Below, piece by piece: positions 1-8,644 of a stretch of DNA of 50,577 bases. The notes beneath the pieces are model-generated. The model worked only from the letters and a program-made list of their open reading frames with translations. It made no database searches and was not told where the DNA came from. Where the stretch lies: the NCBI GenBank assembly GCA_036381315.1, contig DASVDB010000176.1, positions 1-50,577 of the forward strand, read 5' to 3'. The translations under genes were made by a program, and so were the position numbers. The DNA is from Bacilli bacterium. Its GTDB lineage: Bacteria; Bacillota; Bacilli; Paenibacillales; KCTC-25726. The stretch's first letter is position 1. Every line of letters starts with the position of its first letter.

Positions 1-115
1 TCTTGCCGCTTTCTTGTTCCAGCGCGGTCAGAATTGCCTGCAGCACGGCTTCGTCGCCGCTGTTGCCAAATCCGTAAAACCCGGATATTACGACGGATTT
101 TCCGCGTTGTTCCAT
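1..115 (-). CDS. csaB: CsaB, polysaccharide pyruvyl transferase (5' end only)
   Basis: This is the first 38 codons of a gene that runs off the left edge. From the ATG at 115 the product begins MEQRGKSVVISGFYGFGNSG and continues DEAVLQAILTALEQE. The YGFGNSGDEAVL stretch is the N-terminal signature of CsaB, which adds pyruvate ketals to secondary cell-wall polysaccharide, the anchor for SLH-domain proteins. The start lies 28 bases inside the end of the DUF5693 gene, so the two are translationally coupled. An SLH protein encoded at 20.5-23.3 kb in this window would need this modification. Only the N-terminus is visible, so the assignment rests on this motif and on the DUF5693-csaB adjacency known from Paenibacillus. 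Confidence 0.8.
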   Translation of the reverse strand, partial: MEQRGKSVVISGFYGFGNSGDEAVLQAILTALEQESGK

Positions 116-2112
116 CGCCGCCACAACCTCTCCAGCCATTCCCAAACAACAATCAGACAAATGCCGATGATAGCGCCGAACAAAACGCCATATCCGACGC
201 GGATAAGTGAAATGACAAGCGGCGTATGGATATGGGCGAACGTATCGACAATCGACAGCTGGCCGATGACGCCGGCCACAAACAAATACAGGGCTTTCGG
301 ATATTTAACCGCCGCGTATGCGCCCAGCACAAAAAGCGGATGCGCAAACAAAAACTCCTTCGTGCGCGGGCGAACGTACAGCGTATTTTCCAAAAAGGAA
401 CGGAGCATCCGCTCCCATTCCGACGTTTGTCCGGCGTTGCCGGTTCTCGACATATAATATAACAGGCCGGCTCCCGCAATCATCGCGGCGAGCGCCCACC
501 ACACCTTGATGTTGGCCGTCAAAATCACGCGCGCTTGGGCGACAGCCTGCGAGAACCGAAAACCGTCGGCGAAAAACAAAAGATAAAGCAGGACAGCCGC
601 GATGGGGAGCATATGCAACAGGCTGACGCCGCGAAATTGCTGAATTTGCAGCATATACACAACATTATTGAGCAAGCCGACGATGAGGGCAACGCCGGAT
701 AGCGAAATCGCCGAAGCCATGATGAGTAAGCCAGTTGCGCGGCGAATCCGGACGATTGGCGGCGGGATTTGCTCCGTGGCCGGCCGGCTACGGCGAAGCG
801 CCTGAATCGCTTTAATCGCCGCAAGCGTGGCTGCGCATACCCCGACGCCAAGCGCGAGCGCCTGCAGCAAAAGGCCGGGGGCGACGACAACGAGTCCGGC
901 TGCGCCGAGCAAGCCCAAAGCGAACAGCGCAAGGAAGAGCGAAGGGAAAAATTCCGCCAGTGCAAGCGCAATAAGCGCGACGGCGCCAACGACAACTACG
1001 AGCCGCAGCGGCTTTTGCCACGACGGGTCTGTTGCTTGCAGCGGATCCGCCTGGCCGATATGAAATCCTGCCGCTTGCAGCCGCTTGATCGCGCCGTCCG
1101 GTCCGGTCAGGCTATCGTACAAATTGTCGAGCGGGTTGGTAAATTCCGCTTTGTCCGGATTTCTGCTCGCTTCCGCATTCAAATAGATCATGCGGATATT
1201 CCGATCCTTTGCGGCCAGGATATAACGGTCGGCCAACCTGTCGGCAGGCTGACCGGCCTCTCCTTCCAGCACCGAATGCAGTCTAATCACGCGGTAATCC
1301 GTCAAATAGGCCAGTTCCCCGCTACCTGACTGCGGCGTTTTAATGCTGACCGGTTCGATGATGACCTCGCCGATGCCATATTTTTGCATCAAGCTGGCCA
1401 TCGCCGGCACAGCGTGATCCGTATAGCCGGTCACGCGATCGCCGGAAAAAATCACCCATTTTACGCCATTTTGCGCAAATTGCGCGAGCATTTTTTCCAT
1501 ACGATCCCGGTTAAACGGACGATTGTCCGACAAACGCGGAACGATGTCAAAACCTTTTTCATGCAGCGCATTTAGCGCAATCGGGTCCGGTTCCAGCGGC
1601 TTCATGACACTTTCATCAAACGGCAACGGTATCTTCAAACCCGGTCGATTTGCAACGGTCCAGGGTTGAACTTGCACGCCATAGTCGGCAAAACCCGACT
1701 CGATAACCGGTGTAAGCGATTTGGCGGAATGGGCATCGCTAAATAGCACATATGTCGAATTATTCGTAGGGGAAACTGCCGTTCCGGCCAGCAAGGCGGC
1801 TTCCCGTGCAGAATACAAGGAAATTTCCCCGCTCAAACGAAAGTCTTCCAGCGTGCTCTCGTACAGAGCCAAAGCCTGAATGCCGATCTGTTGCATTTTG
1901 GCCAGCTCACTCGCGACAAACGCTCGCGGGTCGGGTTCGAATTGGGATATTTGCAGCAAATCACGGTAATCAAACACAAATTCAACGGTATCGGTAGACC
2001 GTTCAATCGCCATTCGGTTGGCCGCAAGGGGCAGCGCCGCCACGACCCCGGCCAGCACGATGACCCACAGCCAACCGGCTGCGATGCGATTTAATTTCGC
2101 GTAAAGTTTCAT
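88..2112 (-). CDS. DUF5693 family multi-pass membrane protein
   Basis: A 674-residue protein with one N-terminal membrane anchor (about 12-31) and a large extracytoplasmic domain (about 40-365). A C-terminal half of about eight or more hydrophobic helices follows, ending in a basic tail. The soluble part contains short blocks such as VKWVIFSGDRVTGY and RNIRMIYLNAEASRNP, typical of DUF5693. The function is unknown. In Paenibacillus this family sits immediately before csaB, and here the two genes overlap by 28 bases, which suggests a role in the same secondary-polymer or S-layer anchoring pathway; that role is inference. The ATG at 2112 follows an AGGAGAT ribosome-binding site and lies 29 bases after the phosphosugar mutase gene. 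Confidence 0.85.
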   Translation of the reverse strand: MKLYAKLNRIAAGWLWVIVLAGVVAALPLAANRMAIERSTDTVEFVFDYRDLLQISQFEPDPRAFVASELAKMQQIGIQALALYESTLEDFRLSGEISLYSAREAALLAGTAVSPTNNSTYVLFSDAHSAKSLTPVIESGFADYGVQVQPWTVANRPGLKIPLPFDESVMKPLEPDPIALNALHEKGFDIVPRLSDNRPFNRDRMEKMLAQFAQNGVKWVIFSGDRVTGYTDHAVPAMASLMQKYGIGEVIIEPVSIKTPQSGSGELAYLTDYRVIRLHSVLEGEAGQPADRLADRYILAAKDRNIRMIYLNAEASRNPDKAEFTNPLDNLYDSLTGPDGAIKRLQAAGFHIGQADPLQATDPSWQKPLRLVVVVGAVALIALALAEFFPSLFLALFALGLLGAAGLVVVAPGLLLQALALGVGVCAATLAAIKAIQALRRSRPATEQIPPPIVRIRRATGLLIMASAISLSGVALIVGLLNNVVYMLQIQQFRGVSLLHMLPIAAVLLYLLFFADGFRFSQAVAQARVILTANIKVWWALAAMIAGAGLLYYMSRTGNAGQTSEWERMLRSFLENTLYVRPRTKEFLFAHPLFVLGAYAAVKYPKALYLFVAGVIGQLSIVDTFAHIHTPLVISLIRVGYGVLFGAIIGICLIVVWEWLERLWRRWNNAENPS

Positions 2113-2141
2113 CTCGGCTCCATCTCCTGATTGGGCGCCAC

Positions 2142-3842
2142 TTAATGGGCGTCAATCCGGGCGCAAATTTCATTGACCAATTGTTCCAAAGCTTGGTCGG
2201 ACTCTTGTTCCGTTTTTTTGTTGACGGAAAAATACAATTTAATCTTCGGCTCCGTGCCGGAAGGACGCAGGCAAAACCACGATTTGTCCGCTAGGATGAA
2301 CTTCAGCACATTTTCCGGAGGCAAGCCGTCAAGGCCGCCCGCGTAGTCGCGCATCTCGACAACTTTCACCCCGCCGGCTTCCGTTGGCGGTTGTTTGCGG
2401 AAATCGTCCATGATGGCGGTGATTTTGGCCACACCGTCTTTGCCTTTCAGCGTGCGGGACACAAGTTTTTCTTTGTACGCCCCGTATTCGGCGTATAGTT
2501 CCTCGAGCACATCATGCAAAGTTTGCCCTTTCGCCTTGTAGTAAGCGCACGCCTCGCAAATCAACAGGGAAGCGAAGACAGCGTCCTTATCCCGCGCATA
2601 TGTGCCGCCCAAATAGCCGTAGCTTTCTTCGTAACCGAATAAAAATTGTTTTTCTTTGGACTGTTCGAACTGCGTGATTTTTTCGCCGATATATTTGAAT
2701 CCGGTGAGCGTGTCGACAATGGGAAGGCCGGCACGGCGCGCGATTTCCGCCCCCAATTCGCTCGTTACGATTGTTTTTACGACGACGCCGTTTTGCGGCA
2801 GCCGGTTATGTTCCCTGAGCGCTTCCAGCATATATCGGATCATGATGGCGCCCGCCTGATTGCCGGTTAGAATCGCGTATTCCCCCGCTTTTGTTTTCAC
2901 CACCGCGCCCATGCGGTCACAGTCGGGATCGGTGCCGATGATGATGTCCGCGCCGGTCTTTTTCGCCAATTCGATCGCCAGCGTAAACGCCGCCGTCTCT
3001 TCGGGGTTGGGCGATTTGACGGTGGAAAAATCAGGATCCGGCAGTTCCTGCTCTTTCACGACCGTTACCTGGGTGAAGCCGTTTTGCTTCAGTGCGGCCC
3101 GGACAGCCAGATTACCGCTGCCGTGCAGCGGCGTGTAGATGATTCCGACATCGCTTGCCAGGCCATGAATCCGCTCGCCCAGCGGGCTCGCGGCGCACAC
3201 GGCGTTCACAAAGGCTTTGTCCACTTCCTGTCCGATCCAAACCAGCAGTCCTGTCTTTTCCGCTTCTTCCTTCGCTATTTTTTTGATGCGGGAAAAATCG
3301 GCGATGCCGCGAATTTCGGCAATCACCTCTTCCGCCAAACGGGGAACAAGCTGACACCCGTTTTCGTCATACACTTTATAGCCGTTATATTCCGGAGGAT
3401 TATGGCTGGCGGTGATCACGACGCCGGCTGTGCAGCCCAGATGCCGCACGGCAAACGACAATTCCGGAGTCGGGCGCAAGGAGTCGAACAAAAACGCCTT
3501 GACGCCGTTTGCCGCCAGCACAAGCGCTGTTTCCAAGGCAAATTCAGGCGACATATGCCGGGAATCGTGGGCGATAACGGCGGAAATCGGCCGATGCTTG
3601 TACTTGTTAAGCAAATACTGCGCCAATCCCTGGGTCGCTTTGCCTACCGTGTAGCGGTTGATGCGGTTGCTCCCGGCGCCGATAACGCCGCGCAGCCCGC
3701 CGGTGCCGAATTGCAATTCGCGATAAAACCGATCCTCGATTTCTTGCGGCTGGTCGGCAATCGCGCGCAGTTCCCGTTTGGTCTCTTCGTCAATCGCGCT
3801 GTCTTGCAGCCAACGATGATACTCGGTTTGTGCCTGATTCAA
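2142..3842 (-). CDS. pgcA: Phospho-sugar mutase (phosphoglucomutase/phosphomannomutase)
   Basis: An alpha-D-phosphohexomutase of 566 residues, the usual length of the Firmicute PgcA type. It interconverts glucose-1-phosphate and glucose-6-phosphate (or the mannose forms), feeding UDP-glucose and cell-envelope glycan synthesis in the cytoplasm. The active-site phosphoserine is Ser146 in TASHNPPEYNGYKVY. The Mg-binding loop GTDPDCDRMG lies near residues 304-313, and the C-terminal phosphate-binding loop RPSGTEPKIKLYF is present. It is read in one direction with DUF5693 and csaB. Substrate preference between glucose and mannose cannot be decided from the sequence. Confidence 0.92.
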   Translation of the reverse strand: MNQAQTEYHRWLQDSAIDEETKRELRAIADQPQEIEDRFYRELQFGTGGLRGVIGAGSNRINRYTVGKATQGLAQYLLNKYKHRPISAVIAHDSRHMSPEFALETALVLAANGVKAFLFDSLRPTPELSFAVRHLGCTAGVVITASHNPPEYNGYKVYDENGCQLVPRLAEEVIAEIRGIADFSRIKKIAKEEAEKTGLLVWIGQEVDKAFVNAVCAASPLGERIHGLASDVGIIYTPLHGSGNLAVRAALKQNGFTQVTVVKEQELPDPDFSTVKSPNPEETAAFTLAIELAKKTGADIIIGTDPDCDRMGAVVKTKAGEYAILTGNQAGAIMIRYMLEALREHNRLPQNGVVVKTIVTSELGAEIARRAGLPIVDTLTGFKYIGEKITQFEQSKEKQFLFGYEESYGYLGGTYARDKDAVFASLLICEACAYYKAKGQTLHDVLEELYAEYGAYKEKLVSRTLKGKDGVAKITAIMDDFRKQPPTEAGGVKVVEMRDYAGGLDGLPPENVLKFILADKSWFCLRPSGTEPKIKLYFSVNKKTEQESDQALEQLVNEICARIDAH

Positions 3843-3928
3843 ACTTGCCCACTCCTTTTCATGATATCGGTCCGCTCGCGGACCAACCTATGCCATCCGC
3901 ACGGGGTGCTATATCCTCCACAAAGGAT

Positions 3929-4060
3929 GCTATATCGGCATTTTCGCCGTTATACGCGATGATTCGCTCCGCACAGGGTGCCATATCGGCATTTTTGCCG
4001 TTATACGCGCCAATTCGCTTTGCATGGAGTGCTATATCGGCATTTTTGCCGTTATAGGCG
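3929..4060. repeat. Palindromic intergenic repeat, family A, three units, period about 51 bp
   Basis: Three near-identical units begin at about 3929, 3980 and 4030, with a degenerate half unit before them near 3908. Each contains TATATCGGCATTTTTGCCG followed by TTATA, an imperfect palindrome that can fold as CGGCA-TTTT-TGCCG. The units are joined by more variable GC-rich spacers such as CGCCAATTCGCTTTGCATGG. The same family recurs at 34.3-34.5 kb in the opposite orientation. The array fills most of the 358-base gap between fabZ and the phosphosugar mutase gene (3843-4200), in which I see no gene. Confidence 0.85.
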
Positions 4061-4200
4061 CCAACTGTTGAGCGCAGTCTGCAGGAGCGGCGCGCATGGT
4101 CAACGCGCTGGAAAATGGCCGGCAAGAACCGGTTGGTTCACGCATGGGACGAATGCTGGCCGTGCCGCACCGAACGATAGTTTCGAAAGCTTCGTTATAC

Positions 4201-4629
4201 TTATGCGTCGCCGATCGCAAACATGATTTCGCCTTCCGCGACCACCCGGCCGTCCACCGAGGCAACCGCCTTCGCTTTGCCGATCGAGCCTTTCGCGCGG
4301 ATGATTTCCGCTTCAAGCCGCAGCGTGTCGCCCGGCGTTACTTGTCCGCGGAAACGGAATGCGTCGATGCCGGCGAGAAAACCGATTTTGCCCCTGTTTT
4401 CCTCTTTCTTCAGAATGGCGACCGCTCCCACCTGCGCCAAAGCTTCCACAATCAGGACGCCCGGCATGACCGGGTATTGGGGAAAATGTCCGGCAAAAAA
4501 CGGCTCGTTGATCGTGACATTTTTTAATCCGACGGCTTTTTTGCCTTCTTCGATTTCCAATATTTTATCAACCAACAAAAACGGGTAACGGTGCGGAATA
4601 ACCGCCTGAATCTCCGACACATTCAGCAT
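4201..4629 (-). CDS. fabZ: FabZ, 3-hydroxyacyl-ACP dehydratase
   Basis: A single hot-dog domain of 142 residues, the full family length. It dehydrates (3R)-hydroxyacyl-ACP to trans-2-enoyl-ACP in the fatty-acid elongation cycle in the cytoplasm. The start [20 protein letters not shown] is typical of FabZ. The catalytic histidine is in [13 protein letters not shown] and the catalytic glutamate in VLIVEALAQ. In B. subtilis fabZ is also next to flhP-flhO-mbl, so the position is conserved; here the pgsA-like gene and epuA lie between. A structured 164-base gap separates it from the upstream pgsA-like gene. Confidence 0.95.
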   Translation of the reverse strand: MLNVSEIQAVIPHRYPFLLVDKILEIEEGKKAVGLKNVTINEPFFAGHFPQYPVMPGVLIVEALAQVGAVAILKKEENRGKIGFLAGIDAFRFRGQVTPGDTLRLEAEIIRAKGSIGKAKAVASVDGRVVAEGEIMFAIGDA

Positions 4630-4698
4630 GCGAATCCTACTCCTTTACAAATGATTTGTGCGCATAAAAAGCAAAAAATATCCGACAATAAGAATGTC

Positions 4699-4772
4699 CC
4701 TTCGTTTCTGCAGGACGAAGGTTGATATAAGGGGCATATGTACGGCGACGAATCGCTGTTATTATGCCCTTT
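4699..4772 (-). other. Two hairpins in the gap between the pgsA-like gene and fabZ
   Basis: Read on the minus strand, the 164-base gap holds a long hairpin whose outer stem pairs 4729-4738 with 4763-4772 (the AAAGGGCATA arm with TATGCCCCTT). Its top is GCGA-TTCG-TCGC (4745-4756), a UUCG tetraloop. A second stem pairs 4699-4705 with 4715-4721 (CCTTCGT with ACGAAGG). Neither is followed by a strong run of U before the fabZ ribosome-binding site. They look more like leader, processing or attenuation structures than a simple terminator. Function is unknown. Confidence 0.45.
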
Positions 4773-4793
4773 TACATGTGCGGTCAGCAAAAC

Positions 4794-5324
4794 TTATTTT
4801 TGCCCGGTCTTTCCCGGCAATTTGGGGTTGAGAATGCGAAATTCAAAGATGTACACAACCGAAGTTACAAACGAAAAGAAAATAACAAACCATAAATACC
4901 GGATTGCGAAAGGAGCGTCATATACGATGAACAGCACCGCTATGTAATACAAAACCGTCGTCAGTTTGCCCATAAAATTTGCGGGGACGGTTTTTTTGCC
5001 GCGAAAGTGGAAAAAAGCCGAGCCGACGATCATCCCGGCGTCGCGAATGAACATGGCAGCGGCAGCCTGCCACGGAATCATTTCCGTGAAAACAAACGAC
5101 AGCACCACGACCAACATCATCGATTTATCCGCCAACGGATCGAGCATGGCGCCAAGTTGTGTCGCTTGCCCGTTGTTTCTGGCAATATAACCGTCGAGGA
5201 TATCCGTCAGCCCTGCCAGCACAACAATAAAAAACGCCCACTTTACATGTCCTGACAAGAAAACCGCAATGTACACGGGGATTAGCGTAAACCGGCAGAC
5301 TGTCAAAGAATTGGGCAAATTCAA
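4794..5324 (-). CDS. CDP-alcohol phosphatidyltransferase (PgsA-like)
   Basis: An integral membrane enzyme of about 176 residues. It is a CDP-diacylglycerol-dependent transferase, most likely making phosphatidylglycerophosphate, the precursor of phosphatidylglycerol. The family motif D-x2-DG-x2-AR-x8-G-x3-D-x3-D is complete in DILDGYIARNNGQATQLGAM followed by LDPLADK. About five hydrophobic helices follow. I chose the TTG at 5324 (MNLPNSLTVCRFTLIPVY) because a GGAGGA ribosome-binding site lies seven bases before it; the longer frame to 5354 would place that site inside the gene. Firmicutes usually have another pgsA near cinA-recA, so this may be a second paralogue. The acceptor alcohol cannot be read from the sequence. 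Confidence 0.85.
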   Translation of the reverse strand: MNLPNSLTVCRFTLIPVYIAVFLSGHVKWAFFIVVLAGLTDILDGYIARNNGQATQLGAMLDPLADKSMMLVVVLSFVFTEMIPWQAAAAMFIRDAGMIVGSAFFHFRGKKTVPANFMGKLTTVLYYIAVLFIVYDAPFAIRYLWFVIFFSFVTSVVYIFEFRILNPKLPGKTGQK

Positions 5325-5381
5325 CGCTTGTCCTCCTCCGCGGAAGATTCTCAATCATTATACATTGAGACGGAAAAAATG

Positions 5382-5410
5382 AAAACTCCTTCTCGGAGCG
5401 AAGGAGTTTT
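5382..5410 (-). terminator. Rho-independent terminator after epuA
   Basis: The stem AAAACTCCTTC (5382-5392) pairs perfectly with GAAGGAGTTTT (5400-5410) around a seven-base loop. On the minus strand it is followed by CATTTTTTCC. It starts 11 bases after the epuA stop and would end the mbl-flhO-flhP-epuA transcript before the pgsA-like gene. Confidence 0.85.
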
Positions 5411-5420
5411 CGACAACATA

Positions 5421-5636
5421 TTACTCGGCAAAAACCAAATCATACAAGTGCTTCCACGTTGACGGTTTCAACACGTCCGCCGGATTCTGCCCGCCCAGAT
5501 AGGAATAGCCGATTACCAAACCGGCATACAAAGCCAGAATACATAACAGCGGAACCCATATTGCTTTGGAGACTTTAATCAAAATGATTGCCCAGGTCGG
5601 CAGCGGTCTCCCCGATTTCTTCCGCTCGTCCGGCAT
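5421..5636 (-). CDS. epuA: EpuA-family small membrane protein (often labelled DNA-directed RNA polymerase subunit beta)
   Basis: A 71-residue protein with a basic N-terminus, one transmembrane helix (about 24-46, VSKAIWVPLLCILALYAGLV) and a short tail containing GQNPADVLKPSTWKHLYDLV. It matches the small PF11772 (EpuA) family. Databases often call it RNA polymerase subunit beta, but nothing in the sequence resembles RpoB. The family is commonly found after flhP or next to mbl in Paenibacillus, as here. It is followed by a strong terminator. The function is unknown; a membrane-associated role linked to the cell envelope would fit its neighbours but is inference. Confidence 0.8.
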   Translation of the reverse strand: MPDERKKSGRPLPTWAIILIKVSKAIWVPLLCILALYAGLVIGYSYLGGQNPADVLKPSTWKHLYDLVFAE

Positions 5637-5672
5637 CGTTCATGCTCCTTTTGTCGGCAAATCTTTGGCGCG

Positions 5673-6524
5673 TTATGCGCGCAAATTGTTGGCCAGATTC
5701 ATCATCGTATCGGCCGATGAAAGCGCGCGGGAGCCAAGCTGAAAAGCCCGCTGTACTTGCAACAAATCGGTCATCTCCGCCGCGATGTCGACGTTTGACG
5801 CTTCCAGAAACCCTTGCCGTACGGCGATAGGCTCCGTTTGCGCATCCAACAGCGCAAAGTCGGTCGGCTGCAACGCGGCGGCGACGTCGCCGCCTTTTAC
5901 GCCATACAGGTTGTCGCCTACATCCACAAGCAAGTGCGGACCGACGATCGTCATGATCTTGATCGCCCTGATGTCCACCACATCGGAACCGTCCTTGCTG
6001 GTGGCAATTACTTCCCCTTGCGGGCTCACCGTGATGGAATAACCCCGCGGCGCGATGATCGGCGCATCGTCTATCCCCATTACAACATATCCGTCGGCGG
6101 TGGTCAACTGCATGCTGTCAGGGTCGAACTCCATTGGCGTCATCCGGAAAGCGCCGTTTCTCGTCCATGCTCTCCGCGGCAAGCCATTTTCATCCAGCTG
6201 ATTGGTTTCGACCTCAAACAGAGCGTTGCCTTCCAGCGCCAGGTCAAGCGGATTGCCCGTCTCCCGCAAAGCGCCCTGGGTCAGATCCAGCCTGATTTCC
6301 CCGTTTTTGACGCCCCATTCGATTGGCAGCCCCAGCGGCGTTTTGCGGCCTGCCAGCATGTATGGGTTCGGTTGGCGCATTTCCGACGCCAATAAACTTT
6401 CAAACGGGGAAGCTTTGCGTTTGTACCCGTCCGTGTCCGCATTGGCAACGTTGCCGGCGATCATATCCAGTTTTTGCTGAAATGCCTGCATTGCGGAAAG
6501 AGCTGTTATCATTGAGGTGTTCAT
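5673..6524 (-). CDS. flhP: FlhP, flagellar hook-basal body (rod) protein
   Basis: A 283-residue protein of the FlgF/FlgG rod and hook family. The N-terminal rod-protein motif is MITALSAMQAFQQKLDMIAG continuing NVANADTDGYKRK. The C-terminus has the matching family block VRQGFLEASNVDIAAEMTDL followed by LQVQRAFQLGSRAL. The middle contains the variable hook/rod domain. It is secreted by the flagellar export apparatus, so it has no Sec signal. It lies 32 bases after flhO, in the order mbl-flhO-flhP known from B. subtilis, where these two genes are separate from the main fla/che operon. Confidence 0.9.
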   Translation of the reverse strand: MNTSMITALSAMQAFQQKLDMIAGNVANADTDGYKRKASPFESLLASEMRQPNPYMLAGRKTPLGLPIEWGVKNGEIRLDLTQGALRETGNPLDLALEGNALFEVETNQLDENGLPRRAWTRNGAFRMTPMEFDPDSMQLTTADGYVVMGIDDAPIIAPRGYSITVSPQGEVIATSKDGSDVVDIRAIKIMTIVGPHLLVDVGDNLYGVKGGDVAAALQPTDFALLDAQTEPIAVRQGFLEASNVDIAAEMTDLLQVQRAFQLGSRALSSADTMMNLANNLRA

Positions 6525-6556
6525 CGATAAACCTCCGTTTATACCCGACCTACTTC

Positions 6557-7435
6557 TTATACCCGTCCTACTTCATTAACCGCTTTATCCAAGCTGCGGT
6601 CATAAAACTGGATCACTTTCTGATTGGCTTCATATGCCCTGAGCGCCGTCATCAAGTCGACCATCGACTGGATCGGATCCACATTGGAGCGTTCAATCGC
6701 TCCCTGGCGGACGATCACCTGGTCGTCCGGATTGACCTGCGCGGGTTGCGCGGCATCGGCGTCAAGCCGGTACACTCCGCCCGTTTCCGGAATTAACCGG
6801 TTCGGATTTTCGATGCGCGAAATGAACAGCTGCGTAAGCGGAAAGCCGTCGGCATCCATGAGCGTGCCATCCGCCGCAACGTTGATTGCGTCAAGCGGGC
6901 GGTCCAGCACGATCGGCTGGCCGTCCGCGCCCAATACGCGATATCCGTTCGCCGTCACCAATTCATTTTGCTCATTGACGTGAAACGATCCATCCCGCGT
7001 ATACAAGCGCTCATCCGGATCCGTTGGCGAAGCCAGCGTAAAAAAAGCCTGCGGTTGGAAAAAAACTTGTCCGTTCGGATCCACATATTTGCCGGTCTGA
7101 TCAAACGGGATCCTGTTTCCTTGCGCGTCAAATACGGGAATATCGGAAACAAGCGCAAAATCGGAAGCGTTGTTCGTCGTCTGAATGTCTCCCTGGCTAA
7201 ACAAGGTTACCGCTTCTTCGGCAAAAACTCCGGTCGCAAGCCTGCCGATATGTTGCGGGGGCGCGTTTTGCTCCCCGTTAACCAGATAAATCAGCATCTC
7301 CGGGAAGGAACGCAGCGCCGCATTTCCCTCTTTGTAACCCGGCGTGTTGATATTGGCGATATTATTCGTAATCGCATCGTGCCTGCGCTCCTGGGCGATC
7401 ATGCCCGCAGCCGCCGTATACAATCCTCTCAGCAT
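6557..7435 (-). CDS. flhO: FlhO, flagellar hook-basal body (rod) protein
   Basis: A 292-residue member of the same family as the following gene. It begins MLRGLYTAAAGMIAQERRHD and continues AITNNIANINTPGYKEG, a classic flagellar rod N-terminus. It ends with VRQGAIERSNVDPIQSMVDL and the ALRAYEANQKVIQFYDRSLD block that forms the C-terminal coiled coil. B. subtilis FlhO and FlhP form the distal rod; the same role is expected here. It follows mbl by 49 bases and probably shares its promoter. Confidence 0.9.
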   Translation of the reverse strand: MLRGLYTAAAGMIAQERRHDAITNNIANINTPGYKEGNAALRSFPEMLIYLVNGEQNAPPQHIGRLATGVFAEEAVTLFSQGDIQTTNNASDFALVSDIPVFDAQGNRIPFDQTGKYVDPNGQVFFQPQAFFTLASPTDPDERLYTRDGSFHVNEQNELVTANGYRVLGADGQPIVLDRPLDAINVAADGTLMDADGFPLTQLFISRIENPNRLIPETGGVYRLDADAAQPAQVNPDDQVIVRQGAIERSNVDPIQSMVDLMTALRAYEANQKVIQFYDRSLDKAVNEVGRV

Positions 7436-7484
7436 CTTTTCACGCGCCTTTATGCAAATTCGCTTTATCCTTTATATCGGCATG

Positions 7485-8483
7485 TTATTTGCGAATGTTA
7501 ACCACCTTGTCAAGGTTGTCCAACATAATGCCGGTCCCTCTGACCACGCAATACATCGGATCTTCGGCAATGAGCACCGGCACTTTCAATTCGTCCGCCA
7601 TCAGCTGGTCAAGTCCGTGCAAGAGCGCTCCGCCGCCTGTCAGGATCACGCCGCGGTCAATAATATCCGCGGACAGTTCCGGGGGTGTGCGTTCCAAAAC
7701 CGCTTTGGCGGAAGCGATAATATTGGATACCGGGTCCCAAAGCGCTTCCCGGATTTCGTGCGACAGCACCGTAACCGTAAGCGGCAATCCGGTTACCATA
7801 TCCCGCCCGCGAATGTCCATCTCTTCATTGCGGTCTTCATACACGGTGCCGATCCGGATCTTGATATCTTCCGAAGTCCGTTCACCGATCAAGAGCTTGT
7901 ACTTGTTTTTAATATATTTGGCTATGGCCAAATCAAATTTGTCCCCGGCAATTTTAATGGAAGCGGAGGTGACGATATCGCCCATCGACAACACGGCGAC
8001 ATCTGTCGTTCCGCCTCCGATATCCACTACCATATTGCCGCTCGGCATAAAGATGTCCATTCCGGCGCCGATGGCCGCGGCTTTCGGTTCTTCCTCCAAA
8101 AATACTTCCTTGGCCCCGCTGCGTTCGGCGGCTTCCCGAATCGCCTTTTGCTCGACGGAAGTGATATTGGTCGGTGCGCAAATCAGAATGCGCGGGTGAC
8201 TGTACCACTTTTTCCCGCCTACCTTGCTGATAAAATGTTTCAACATCATTTCCGTAATTTCAAAATCGGCGATCACGCCATCGCGCAAAGGGCGTATTGC
8301 GACAATGTTTCCCGGGGTACGTCCGACCATGCGTCTGGCCTCTTCGCCTACCGCAAGGACGCGTTTGGTCTCGCTTTCAATGGCTACTACGGAAGGTTCG
8401 TCGAGCACCACGCCCCGTCCCTTGACATGAATCAATACATTGGCGGTTCCCAGGTCAATTCCGACATCTTTACCAAACAACAT
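7485..8483 (-). CDS. mbl: Mbl, MreB-like rod-shape actin
   Basis: A bacterial actin that organises lateral cell-wall synthesis along the membrane. The product of about 332 residues has the phosphate-1 loop GIDLGTANVLIHVKG, the phosphate-2 motif VVDIGGGTTDVAVLSMG and the adenosine motif VILTGGGALLHGLDQLM. Its place between spoIIID and flhO-flhP identifies it as Mbl rather than MreB or MreBH. The upstream GGGAGG site is 10 bases from the ATG at 8483 and 4 bases from the ATG at 8489. I prefer 8483 (MLFGKDVGIDLG); the difference is two residues. A good vegetative promoter lies about 40 bases upstream. Confidence 0.93.
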   Translation of the reverse strand: MLFGKDVGIDLGTANVLIHVKGRGVVLDEPSVVAIESETKRVLAVGEEARRMVGRTPGNIVAIRPLRDGVIADFEITEMMLKHFISKVGGKKWYSHPRILICAPTNITSVEQKAIREAAERSGAKEVFLEEEPKAAAIGAGMDIFMPSGNMVVDIGGGTTDVAVLSMGDIVTSASIKIAGDKFDLAIAKYIKNKYKLLIGERTSEDIKIRIGTVYEDRNEEMDIRGRDMVTGLPLTVTVLSHEIREALWDPVSNIIASAKAVLERTPPELSADIIDRGVILTGGGALLHGLDQLMADELKVPVLIAEDPMYCVVRGTGIMLDNLDKVVNIRK

Positions 8484-8524
8484 GCGCATCGTTCCTCCCG
8501 AACTGTTTCGCAACCGTAGCCCAG

Positions 8525-8553
8525 AGTATTTTTTTCGCGCGGTTGCATGTCAA
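8525..8553 (-). promoter_or_regulatory. SigA-type promoter of mbl-flhO-flhP-epuA
   Basis: On the minus strand a perfect -35 TTGACA (8548-8553) is followed, after exactly 17 bases, by the -10 AATACT (8525-8530, four of six consensus positions). The predicted start of transcription is about 30 bases before the mbl ribosome-binding site. It separates mbl expression from the sporulation gene spoIIID upstream. Confidence 0.7.
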
Positions 8554-8644
8554 TTGTTATGATTCGCTATGGAACGCCAATTTTCCTTTTCCTTCTTGTT
8601 TTTTTCCAAAAATGTTTTGAAAAAAGCGCCATTTCCCTCCCATA

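Noticed and set aside
3830-4125. Open frames on both strands with 17-residue protein repeats (AISAFLPLYAPIRFAWS type on plus, AYNGKNADIA type on minus)
   Set aside because: They arise because the family A DNA repeat has a period of 51, a multiple of three, so the frame stays open. There is no ribosome-binding site or conserved protein family, and the same repeat occurs elsewhere outside genes.
7344-8519. A 391-codon plus-strand open frame opposite mbl and the start of flhO
   Set aside because: Antisense shadow; it crosses the mbl-flhO gap only by chance and lacks a ribosome-binding site.
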